Source of the DNA: Gnetum montanum
Taxonomy: Eukaryota > Streptophyta > Gnetopsida > Gnetales > Gnetaceae
Assembly: GCA_015680685.1 (NCBI GenBank)
Contig: MNCI01003010.1
Span: 34,867-98,866, forward strand
Length of the DNA: 64,000 nt
Direction: 5' to 3'
Shown: positions 36,001-46,800 of the stretch, in pieces
Layout of the letters: every line of letters begins with the position of its first letter
Position numbering within the stretch: the first letter of the stretch is position 1
Program-made: the position numbers and the translations under genes
Notes under the pieces: model-generated
The model's input: only the letters and a program-made list of their open reading frames with translations
Databases searched by the model: none
Told to the model about the DNA's origin: nothing

Positions 36001-36164
36001 ACTAAGAGGTGGGATCAGAGCCTACCTGTGTGATGACCCAGGCCATGACAGAATCCTTGGCCTGGGCAGGCACTATAGCATGGCTTCGCTCTCCTTTGCA
36101 AAGGTCAAGTCAAGTTCCTTTCTCCCCTGCCCTTCCACTTCCTTGCCTTTACCCATCTCGGCGT

Positions 36165-36365
36165 CTACGCTGGGATGGACAGTTTACGCTGAGGGATGAA
36201 ATGCTTCACTTCTACGCTCTGCGTCTACGCTAAGGTTTAGCTGTTGGCGTCTACGCTAGGGTTTGATCGCTGGCGTCTACGCTCAGGGTTTGGGTTTATG
36301 CTTATGCCAGGGTTTTGCAGTTTACGCTCACACTGGGAAGTTTACGCTAGGGTTTACGCTCAGAG
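36165..36365 (-). repeat. TCTACGCT/TTTACGCT array between promoter and start of the opposite-strand gene, element B
   Basis: About ten units of GCGTCTACGCT and GTTTACGCT lie between the TATA box and the ATG at 36156, hence in the 5' UTR of that gene. Confidence 0.7.
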
Positions 36366-36393
36366 GATCCAAAGTGACAAATGATGCCTCCCC

Positions 36394-36402
36394 CTTTATA
36401 TA
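36394..36402 (-). promoter_or_regulatory. TATA box of the opposite-strand gene, element B
   Basis: On the minus strand TATATAAAG is followed by GGGGGAGG, about 240 bases before the ATG at 36156. It would drive transcription away from pol and against the genomic RNA. In element C the matching place has an N (49148); in A no TATA is visible. Confidence 0.5.
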
Positions 36403-36557
36403 GCGCTCCACCTTCGCTGCCGCCGCTGCTTATGTCGCCGCCTCCCGATTTGCTCTTTTTGCCTTTTTATTTATTTTTTTGGTTGAAATTCGCCCAAAAA
36501 ATGATAAAAAAAATATATATCTAAAATAAAAACAAAATTACTACGTCCCAGTTCCCC

Positions 36558-36705
36558 TGTGAACCCCATTTCATGCATTTATCATTCCAGCGTAAACTGC
36601 CATTATGGCCCGGTATGGCCTTAAACTGCCACATACGAACCCCCTACAACCCGATAAGGCGTTAAACTACCACCCACGACCCGGTATGGCCTTAAACTGC
36701 CATGT
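36558..36705 (+). repeat. Second repeat block (pre-pol), element B; left arm of an inverted repeat
   Basis: Three to four units of CCGGTATGGCCTTAAACTGCCA. The 148 bases are repeated exactly, in reverse complement, at 36760-36907. Confidence 0.85.
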
Positions 36706-36758
36706 GTCTCGGTGTGACGATAATCCACCATCATGCATGTACACATAATTTAAAATTA

Positions 36759-36908
36759 NACATGGCAGTTTAAGGCCATACCGGGTCGTGGGTGGTAGTT
36801 TAACGCCTTATCGGGTTGTAGGGGGTTCGTATGTGGCAGTTTAAGGCCATACCGGGCCATAATGGCAGTTTACGCTGGAATGATAAATGCATGAAATGGG
36901 GTTCACAN
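36759..36908. other. Inverted 148-bp duplicate between two N: probable assembly error
   Basis: Positions 36760-36907 are a perfect reverse complement of 36558-36705 and are bounded by single N at 36759 and 36908. A and C have no such inversion. The start of pol, including the ATG and the candidate splice site seen in A and C, is missing here. Confidence 0.85.
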
Positions 36909-39900
36909 TTGCAAGAGATATTAACATAAACCTCATCCACTTAAGTTCATCAACAGATAACGCAGGCATCACCTCAACACAACAAACAATAGACAACTAC
37001 AAAGGCATGACAAAACCCCTTGACATAGAAGCCAAAAATATCACTGAAGACCCGTGGACCGAAACCCCCATCACCATGCCCGATGGGGAAATAAAAATAT
37101 TAAAATTGAGCACATTATTACAACTGCAACTAGCCAAAGACATTGAGGACGTGCTTAGGGAAAACATAAAAGCATTCGCTTGGTCTTACACGAACATGCC
37201 TGGGTTAGACCCTCGTATTGTCTAGCATAATATTATCCTTGATCCGAAATTGAGACCGGTAAAAAAAAAGGCATGAAAGGTTAAACCCGAGGTGGCATTG
37301 GCAGTTTGTAATGAGATCACCAAGCTTTATTAGGCTGGTTTCATCTGGGCTATTAATTACGTCAAGTGGGTATCCAACATGGTCATTGTCCCGAAGAAGA
37401 ACGGAAGCATTCGCTTATGCATTGACTTCTCGGATTTAAATGTGGCAACCATAAAAGATGATTTTCCCCTACCTAGCATTGATTAACTTGTTGACTCGAC
37501 TACTGGGCATGTCTTATTATCTTTTATGGATGGATTCTTGGGATACAATCAAATACACATCAACCCGGAGCATCAGCTTTGGACAACCTTTATGACACCA
37601 TGGGGAACCTTTTGTTACACAATGATGCTCTTCGGTCTCAAGAACACTGGGGCTACGTATCAAAGAGCGATGACATTCATCTTTAGCAATTATATGTTAC
37701 ACTCACTCAACGATTACGTGGATGACATTGTGGTTAAATCAAAAACATCGGAACAACATGTACAAGATCTTGACTTAGTACTAAAACGTTGTTTAAAATA
37801 TGAATTGAGACTTAACCCAAAAAAATGCATCTTTGGTGTCAAGATAGGAAAAATTCTTAGATTCATAGCCTCAGAAGCAGGGATATGAGTAGACCCCGAT
37901 AAGGTTAAGGCCATAACAAACCTAAAACCACCCAACAACCTTACTGAACTTCGAGGTCTACAAGGTAGATTACAGTTTATCAGGCACTTCATAGAAAAAC
38001 TAATAGACAAACTAAAACCTATGAACCACCTGTTACGCAAGAATGTCCATTTTGAATGGACTCCACAGTGCCAAGAAGCATTCGATAATATTAAAACGGT
38101 GCTTGCCCGACTACCCACGGTTTATCCACCTCAAAATGATAAACCATTTTACATCTACCTCACCACTTCAGATTCGTCAATCGCGTCTATGCTTTGCCAG
38201 AAACAACATGACGGAACCAAAGTCCCTGTATATTACTTAAGCCATGCATTAGTTGCCCACAAGAAAAAGTACAATGATGTGAAGAGATCATGTTTAGCTT
38301 TGATCTTTTCTTTAAGGAAATGGCGACATTACCTCTTCCGTAATCAAGTTAACATAATTTGCAAAGATAATGTGCTAAGGACTATAATAGAAAACATTTA
38401 CAAAATAAGTCAAATAGCCCGCTGGAAAGCCATGATAGTTGAATTTGACCTGCATTACATAGCGTAATCATCAGTCAAGGGTCAAACCATAGTGAATCAA
38501 ATGGCCATGTCACCAACGCACGATCAAGCGATAATAGAGCTAGAATTCCCGGATGAGAATATAAGCGCAATAGACATAGTGCCCAATGACTACGATGCCA
38601 TTCTAAACTTTGATGGAGCATCCACCTCTCGAGGGGGAAGTGCAGCCGCTGTCATCACCTATCCCTCCAGGGAAATCTGACCCTTTGCTTATCGTTTCAA
38701 TTTTCATTGTACCAACAACATAGCAGAGTATGAAGGTCTCCTTAGAGGTCTTGCGGTAGCATTAGCTTTAGACATCACATGGCTTGTGGTCAGAGGAGAC
38801 TCACAACTAGTCTTAAACCAAATCATAGATGTTTATACATGTAAATCCCAACACTTACAACCATACTGTGACTTGGCAAAACATTTAATAAGGCGATTTG
38901 AAAACATCGATGTACAAAACGTTTCTAGAAATGATAACACCATTGCAGACGCGTTAGCCACATTAGCAGTAAATATATCGCAAGACATGTTCCATGCATT
39001 ACCAAGCTCCGTGATCAATTGTGCCGAACCAATAACTGATACTCTTGACACATTGCCGGTCACATCTGTTAGTACAACACACGCAATGGAATGGTATGAT
39101 GACATAAAAGAATACCTTCTACGTGGTGAAACACCACGACATCTAACAAATGCACAAAAGGATGCAGTACGAAAACGTTCTCGGCAGTATACACTGGTAG
39201 GGGACACGTTGTGTCGTAGATCCTACGAAGGCATATTGCTAACATGCGTCAGTAGTACCGATGCCCAAACCATCATCAAACAAGTAGACGACGGACTATG
39301 TGGAGGACATATAGCACCAAAAGCCATGACAACAAAGATCAGACACTTAGGCTATTATTGGCCACACATGGAATACGACTATCTCTCCAAGGCTAAAACA
39401 TGTAGTACTTGTCAAAAACATAGTAATCTAATCCATGTCCCACCAAATGAGTTACATACAGTGCAAATCACTTGGCCCTTTCAAAAGTGGGGGTTGGACC
39501 TCATTGGCCCAATAACACCCTCATCTTCTATGGGGCATAGTTTTATTATAACCACAATAGAATATTTCATGAAGTGGGTAGAAGCTTCTTCCCTTCAAAA
39601 AACTACATCTAAACACGTGTGCAACTTCATTCTCGAAAATATTATAACCCGCTTTGGTATTTCCATGACAATCATCACTGACAACGGGCCACAATTTAGC
39701 AGTGCCGAGACTAAAACCTTTTGTGACAGCCTAGGGATCAAACACTCGTTTTCATCCCCTTATTATCCTCAGAGCAATGGGCAAGCAGAGGCGACAAACA
39801 AAATGATTATTAAAATACTTAAAAGGATGCTTACCCAAAGCAAGAGAAAGTGGTACGAGTAATTGGTATACGCATTGTGGGCATACCGTACTACACATTG

Positions 39901-40330
39901 GACTTCAACAGGTAAAATGCCATATAGTCTTGTTTACGGGTCAGAAGCTGTTTTACCTTTGGAATTATAGGTACCATCTTTAAGGATCATACTTTCTGGA
40001 CTCCTCGACGATGGGCAAAACGATGACTTTCGCATCATTGACCTGGATTCAGTGGAGGAGGAATGCATACATGCGCTCGATCAGATTGAGTGGTACCAAA
40101 AACAACAATGGCAACGACATTGGCATGATGTTCATAAGTGCCCCATCAAAGAAGGTGACCTTGTACTTAAGGCCATTCGGGAACACCCGGACAAATTCTC
40201 GGCCAATTGGGAAGGGCCTTACTTGGTCACCAAAGCATATGACAACGGAGCATTCAAGTTAGTTGATATGGAAGGGCATGAGCTTGCAAATCCAACCAAT
40301 CACCTGTTCCTAAAACTGTTCTATGTTTGA
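36909..40330 (+). pseudogene. pol polyprotein, element B (one frame, about nine stops)
   Basis: One frame runs from the N at 36908 to TGA 40328-40330 without frameshift. Domains: linker, reverse transcriptase (about 37360-37990; YVDD intact at 37715-37726), native RNase H (about 38130-38470), archaeal-type RNase H (about 38590-38990; FDGASTSR, YEGLLRGL, VRGDSQ and DNTIADALA all kept), integrase (about 39280-40330; HHCC, GLDLIG, Asp at 39680-39682, Glu at 39787-39789) and SH3-like tail, no chromodomain. The stops are explainable as C-to-T changes at Gln or Arg codons kept in sister copies, for example GATTAACTT against GATCAACTT. The first roughly 35 codons are lost at the assembly break. Confidence 0.9.
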
Positions 40331-40342
40331 GTACAAGCTCAG

Positions 40343-40933
40343 GTACGTGCGAGTCTTGGGATTATGACTATAAACTGATACCACAGCTCGTCCTAGAATC
40401 ATGACGGTAAACTGATACCACAGAATAGTCCTGGATTATGACTTAAAACGAATACCACAACTCGTCCCGGCATCATGACGATAAACTAATACCACATAGT
40501 GTCTGCAATGACGATAAACTAGCATCTGTCCAGCATGACAGTAAATTGCCATAGTTGCGTCCACTAGAGTTCGCTAAGACTATAAACTGGTTAGCCTCTT
40601 CATAGTCTACTAAGACTAAAAACTGGCAACGTAATGTCTGCCATGATGCTAAACGGGCAATTTCCAATAGGTCATGACATAAAACTAACCCATGATAGTC
40701 TGCTAAGACTATAAACTGGCAAGTTCATCTCTGGTTCCTCAATCCACCACCACATTCAAACTTCATCAAAATCACTGCATCGCTCGCCATCAGACAATCC
40801 CACCAACGTTGCTACCACTCATATACAGTGCCTGAAATCACCTCAAATGTCTTTGTTCCATCTGTAACTGTGTAAGTCTAACCTCACTTATTCACTCATG
40901 GTTTTCTTGTCTCCTTGGAGTTGTGTTTGCAAG
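40343..40933 (+). other. Likely 3' UTR intron with third repeat block, element B
   Basis: The donor CAG/GTACGTG lies 12 bases behind the integrase stop. The acceptor place reads TTTGCAAGATGAC (TTTGCAGGATGAC in C), so it is mutated here. Inside, 40345-40500 holds about four 38-bp units (GATACCACAG and ATCATGACGGTAAACT), then units with GACTATAAACTGG up to 40740. Confidence 0.5.
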
Positions 40934-41773
40934 ATGACACTCGGAAGTTTCACACAAGAATGCATTTCATCATAAGCAGCAAGATGAGGTAATGTTCACA
41001 ACACAAATGGCAAGACTAAATCAAATCATTCATTGGTACATTCCCATTTCCTGGTACATTCCCTACCCCTTCATCAGCATACTCTACTCAGCCACGCCTC
41101 TGACACACCCAGTACATTCAAAACTTTAAGCATGTTGTCACACACTGTCACACTTTAAAGTAGTTGCAACACACAGCATAGTACTTGAGCATGAGTACAA
41201 GATCAAAGCAAAACATTTTCCAAAAAAAGGGGGACATTTGGCACTTCTACACAAGCCCCAGGCAGGAAGGCAGTTGTCTTAAAACCAAGTACTCATGTCA
41301 AAATAATCTGGAAACATCCAATTGCATGGTTTTGGCTCTCCGCCAATAGGTTCCCTCAAAGAAGGGCCCTGTTCCTCCAAAGAATGCAACACATCATCAC
41401 GTGGCTTTGGCCTTGCCAACAAGACCTCTTGGACACTAACCAAGAGTCTTGTTCCGCCAAAGGACGCACACCACATGTCTGGATTCCGAATCTGCTAAAT
41501 CATGACTATTGACAAGGATCCGCATGACACACACCAGACCCTCCCCTTTACCAAGCACAATCCCTTAGGCAGTTCCTAATCCCTACAATCTCCATTTCCC
41601 CATCCAGATACAAAGTTTACGTCTCTCAATCCCATGTACTACTGAAAACGGTGCGATGATGTCTAGTCAAGTTGCAATGGACAAGGTCTCTATCGAGTTG
41701 CTTGTGGTGTTTTGCACTTCTTTGTTGATGCTTCTCGGGTTGATTCCTCCAAGCGTCAACAAAGAGGGGCCAA
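40934..41773 (+). other. 3' UTR, hairpin and polypurine tract, element B
   Basis: No conserved ORF. CTTTGTTGA (41720-41728) pairs with TCAACAAAG (41756-41764), which overlaps the purine tract before the LTR at 41774. Confidence 0.65.
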
Positions 41774-42998
41774 TGAAACACCACAAAGTTTCAAGCTTAG
41801 TACTTCTCTAAACATGAAGCAAGTCCTTGGGACCCACAGACGACCACAGCTAAATTTGGTGTCACACATGGCAACTTCGGAGATTAAAATACTTGATTTT
41901 CACTAAGTATGCAGTCTCAGCGTATACGCCCAGCGTATACGTTCAAGTTCACATCCATAGCGTATACACCCGACATCCACAGCATATACGCCCAGCGTAA
42001 ACGTCCAGCATACACGCCTCACATGTACGCTCGGCAGGTACAACAGATGTATACGCTCGGCACAAAATCCCCAAAGATGGCATGGAAATAGCATTGCAAA
42101 GCAAGATTTGGCACAAGGCAATGACCATCAGCATATACGCCCAGTAATCATCACCGTATACGCCCTAGCGTATACGCCCAGCATATCAACGTATATGGCC
42201 GGCGTATATGCCTAGCGTCCACAGCATCTACGCCCAAATTCACATACGCCCAGCACATCTAGCGTATACGCCCAGAGTCTATGCTTGCCAGATGCAGCGT
42301 ATACGCCCACCAAATGTAACATATTGTACACTTGTAAATTTTACGTTTTTGCACCCGGTCAACGTGCCACGTGTCACCCAACCCGAGTCTGTCGTCAAAA
42401 CCTGTATAAAAACCCCAATTTTTCACTAGATCCGGTCGATTGGAAAAACATTTAGAGCGCACCAGAGAGCAGAGACGCTGAGAACCAGAGTAGAAACCTT
42501 TTACATTGGACAACCTTGTACGCTGAGCATACAGCCTCTACGCTATGCCTATAGTGCGAACCAGCCAACAGTCATCTCTGCATCCACCGGGGCTTTTTGT
42601 CCGCCTTATGTCCCAGTCATAAGTGCGTTAGACCAGTGCATTGTACTTTCATTCTGTAATGCCATTGTTACATTTTCTTTCCAAAATCATTTAGAGTTTG
42701 CATTAATTGTTGCATGTATTCTGTTTACGCTTGTTTACGTTTATGCTCTGTTCGTACCATTTATGCTGTTTACGCTCTCATTTACGCTTGTCACGCCATT
42801 TACGTATAACCCAGCATATAACACTTTGGTGTACGTTTGGGGAAATCCTTGTCTGATCCGCGTATGAACCACTCAAGGTACTCTATCTTCATTCATTCCA
42901 GCCCACCCTCAGGCGAAGGTAGGGTCTTATGTGCGTGTCCAGTGATCCCACGGTCTCTGTTTCCTTCCAACCGGAGATCGATGATTTCGGACGGTACA
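41774..42998 (+). repeat. 3' LTR of element B
   Basis: 1225 bp from TGAAACACC to GGTACA, with the GCGTATACGC array (41915-42305), G-box and TATA box as in the 5' LTR. Confidence 0.9.
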
Positions 42999-43890
42999 AG
43001 ATCCACGCACGTTGAAGGCTTTGGTAGCATAAAAAAAGCATGGATTTGCAGATTTGGAGGCCAAACATCCAGATCCACTCTTGTACTTTAACATTCTTTG
43101 TAAATTTTTGCATTTTTCAGCGTATCAAGCTCTTACGCTGTGGATTACACACGTCAGCGTAAGAGATCGTGGTTACGCTACATGCTGTACATTGTAACAT
43201 TTCGTGCATCCAGTCAATGCACATACCTGTCACCCGATCTAAAGTTTTCTCACCTTGCAGCCACTGATCTTCTCCCAGATCCAAATCCCACACCTAAAAT
43301 CCTCTAAATCTCCTATTTTTCCACTAGATCAAGGTTCGGAAAGTTCAAATCTCACACACTTAGGAGATCTAGGCATCAATCTCATACGTTGGGCATCAGA
43401 CTTGGTTACGTAGAGCAAGGGTAATCTTGGTCATGCTGCATAACCTACAACCAGAAACCTATATTTCCCAGCATCTATTCACATCCATCGGGGCTAAACA
43501 TCTACCTTGCGACCAATCTGCAACTGCGTTCTAACCGATGCACATTGTAATTGTTTTATCAATACAAATAGTTTGCATTTTTTCCCAGATTCTTGCAGTT
43601 CGCATTATTTTTCCTATTCACATTTTTCCTATTTTCATTCTTTAAATAATTTACATTCATTTTTCATTTTTTTACATTCAATTATGCATTTGTTTACATA
43701 TAACCCAACGCATCGCAATTGCGTACGTTCGGGGAAGTCCTCGTTTGATCCACATGCGGACCATTCAAGGCACTCTGCCTTCGTTAATTTCCAGCTTACC
43801 CTCAGGAGAAGGTAAGGTCTTACTGTTTCATTTGTAGACCTCTCGATGTCCGTTTATTCTAGCCTCTCACCGATTATTTCGAACGGTACA
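42999..43890 (+). repeat. 3' LTR of element A, right part
   Basis: It continues the A-type LTR where element B split it and matches 9909-10775. The TATA box of the 5' copy is mutated here (CTCTAAATC). It ends GGTACA, followed by the target duplication CCTAT. Confidence 0.85.
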
Positions 43891-43895
43891 CCTAT

Positions 43896-46800
43896 CATAA
43901 GTAGGATGCAAGCCTAACCCATCAATGAACATTTCCATCTGAAGATGTTCAATTGACTCCTCCATTAACCATTTCTTGTACTGATGCTTGTGATTCTTTT
44001 GGTCTTCATTCCACTTCCATATTTTAGCAGCAAAGGATTTCCAATCATGACATTTCCTCTTCAACAAATCCATCTGTGCCCTTTGTTATGCTAAATCTCA
44101 TATCACCTGCACTTTGCTTTTCAAAACCATCCAGTAACGCATATAGGTGATTTCAGATGTGCACTAGGTGCTATCACCAGATAGCCTAGCACTAGCAAAA
44201 TCATAATGGGATTGGAGATCCCTCTCTTCTCCTCTCTCTCCTTTGCTAGTGTTTCCTTCAATGAATGTACCTCATCCCATATATACTCAATTGAATGCCT
44301 ACAAGTCCAAAGTGACTTAGCATTCTGTACGACGTAACCAAAAATTGCATCGTATACATTTCTAGGGACTTGCTCAATATTCCCTAGAAATTCGGGGAGG
44401 GCATCAATATGAGTAGCCTCAAAAGGACCCCACTAGAGCTTAGCGCCTGCAGGTGTAAGCACCATATACACAAATTAGCTCTAATAAAAAATGAACGCAA
44501 AGAAGCATAATAAACCCAGACACTTAGCATAATACATAGCAGACATATACCTAGCTCTAGATGAGCCTATTGTAGGTGAGCGACCACATCATTAACAATG
44601 GCCTTAGTTGATCAGTTGATGTGGGATAAGTAGGGAGGTCACCTCAATCGGAACCTGTGATCCTGACACCTCTACTTGGGATGTATGTGCCTCAAAAATC
44701 TCAGCATCTACCTTTGATGCTAAGGAGAATCAAGATAATCAAAAAAACACAACTCATAAAAGGTAAAAGGTACAAAAACATGGATTGAGCTAAAAGGAAC
44801 ATACCAAAAAGCCCTTTGCTGGTTAGCTCGGGTAGATTACCAAGTTGCAAAGATCCATCAAAGAAACCATCGAAGACACCTCTTTCATCACTTAAATGCC
44901 TAAGTGCATCCAAAACCTCTACAAGCTTTGTCCCCATGTTGCTTGTCACATCTTCCTCTTACGGGGTAGGAGGTTCCTTGATTACTTCTTCCTCTTCTTT
45001 TCCTTCTTCCTATAGCCCTATGACAACCACTTCTGGTTCAACCATTAAGGCCATGACCTCTCCCTCCCTCTCAGGACTTTCCTTTTAATAACACTAGAAT
45101 CCTAGAATTAGTATGACATAGCATATATGTACGTTTAATAACATATAAACCAAAACACAATAAAAATTTAAATATGTAACAATAAAATAAAATACTTACC
45201 CTCCACTGGCAGTACAAAGTGGATCTTCTTCGCTCTTGGTGGTCTCACCTCTGGCATAGGCTCCCTTGGACATTCATTCCTCTTCACCTTCACCTTTGAC
45301 CTCCCAACAGTCTCACAAATTAAATGTTTAGCCCCTTTAATAGACATGTGTAGTATAGGTGGTTCCAATCCCAAGTTATCATGGAAATGATGGGAACAAC
45401 TAGCTACACCCCTAGTAGTAACAGGCACTGATTCGTTGATGCCTTCGGGTGGGTCCTAAGATCTAGTGGTGCTAAAAAAATAATGAATCTAGGGGTGGGA
45501 CAACTGTGAATGATCCCTCAATATATAATAGTTATCACCATAAACTATTAGGAACTCAGCAAACCTACGTAGGTACCCCGCAAAGAAAGCAAATGTGAAG
45601 TGGGATTTGGCAAGGATGTTTCATCGTAATCTAACAATCTCTCCACGAAAGCCAGACCCAAGAAACTATGCCCAGTTATAATGCATGCCCATCTCTATCA
45701 CTACACATATGACATGTGCAGACTCGATCGCAAGGTTTCTTCCTTGAGAGAGAGATTTAGGGAATGCCCATGCTCGAAAGAGAGGGTACAAGAAGTTCAT
45801 CTCCATTGATCAGGTATAATCTTACATAGAAAAACCTTTAGGACCTTAGGACACATCTAGCCACTCTTTAAGCTCTTTTATGACATGACCTTCTTTAGTT
45901 GTTTTATCTATGGCCACACTAGCACCATCCATGGGCATGCCAAAAAGGTCAAAAAGGAACTCAGTGGTCAGAGGGAAAGATACCTTGATTGCTCGAACCC
46001 GCGTAGTAAAATGGGAAGCATCATCATTGAAAGAATCAACAATGGTGATCATCTCAGCCACTGGAACATTAAGAGTCAAAGTAGTGAACAAGTCCATCAG
46101 ACCTGCCTGGGTAAGGTAGCTGATGATCAACTCAGGGGCTTTCATCTGCAACCATTATTGTAATTGCTCACCCTCCCCATATTTCATAAAAAGGGTGGCC
46201 TCAGTACGCCTTGTTATAATGGTAACTTCATTAGAGGAGATGGATACTATAAAAAATAAACATAGAGTGAAAGGTTAAAAATATAGTACACGATGATGCA
46301 ACAAAAAGAAAATGGAGTCTAAGATGTGATCATTTACCATCAGTAAATGGCGTAGGCACATTAGGTGTAGGATCAATTCTCTGAGGAAAAATTGACCCAT
46401 TAGAGGACCAATCCTCATGCAACCAACGACAAACTTCGCAACATTCAAAAGCTCTTAAGAATTGCCTATGGTAGTCAAAAATAGCCACTTTTGTCTAGTC
46501 TAATGCCACAACACGGAGAATGGGGTGCACGATGAATGCCTCCAATGCTATGCACACTAAGGCAAGCCCACCATCATCATCATGCATCCCATTCTCATCA
46601 AATCAAGGTCTGCATAGAAAAAGAATATTTATGCATAGATAACCATATAATTAAAAAAAAATCAAAAATTAAGCAGAGCAAAAAAGAGCATACCTGTCCA
46701 CTCTATACATTGTCTTAGGTGGGTTCTGGAATAGAGTGTGCACACAGAAGGTTAGAAAAAGTGTGTTGCTGCTGTTATAATGACAACAAGTAGGTAGTTC

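Larger units (their letters stand above)
31740..36156 (-). pseudogene. Opposite-strand spliced gene of element B, eight exons (HAD-like plus transposon-like protein)
   Basis: Exons on the minus strand: 36156-36026, 35218-34769, 34693-34425, 34340-33300, 33198-32965, 32878-32685, 32599-31940 (with the N gap) and 31841-31740. All junctions are GT/AG, for example TTGCAG acceptors and GTATG, GTAAATG and GTAAGTAG donors. Phases agree through exon 5; exon 6 seems to carry a one-base shift. Exon 1 encodes a basic start and FAKESEAM. Exon 2 resembles an FCP1/NIF HAD domain without catalytic Asp. Exon 4 (347 codons) resembles plant transposon proteins with a phrase like IKGVKVVF and FFGVPVDG. Exon 5 is Glu-rich. 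Exon 8 ends in acidic, Pro-rich residues. About seven stops (36073-36075, 34870-34872, 33766-33768, 33394-33396 and others) disable this copy. It has its own TATA box. The whole gene lies between protease and reverse transcriptase. Confidence 0.75.
25412..42998 (+). mobile_element. Element B: complete, youngest Tat-type Ty3/gypsy element
   Basis: 17,587 bp between TGAAACACC (25412) and GGTACA (42998). Target duplication: AAATT (25407-25411) against AGATC (42999-43003). These differ by two transitions, and both align with the uninterrupted A-type LTR, so they are the same five bases after decay. It contains primer-binding site, gag-protease, the opposite-strand gene, pol, and both LTRs. In the first 185 aligned LTR bases I count ten differences, nine of them transitions. 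Confidence 0.9.
9183..43890 (+). mobile_element. Element A: complete Tat-type Ty3/gypsy element, carrying element B in its 3' LTR
   Basis: It is flanked by a perfect 5-bp target duplication, CCTAT at 9178-9182 and 43891-43895. Without B it is about 17.1 kb. It has both LTRs (9183-10775; 24687-25411 joined to 42999-43890), a primer-binding site, gag-protease, remnants of the opposite-strand gene, and pol. In the first 235 aligned bases the two LTRs differ at roughly 20 positions, so A is older than B. It is inserted in exon 7 of element C's opposite-strand gene. Confidence 0.9.
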
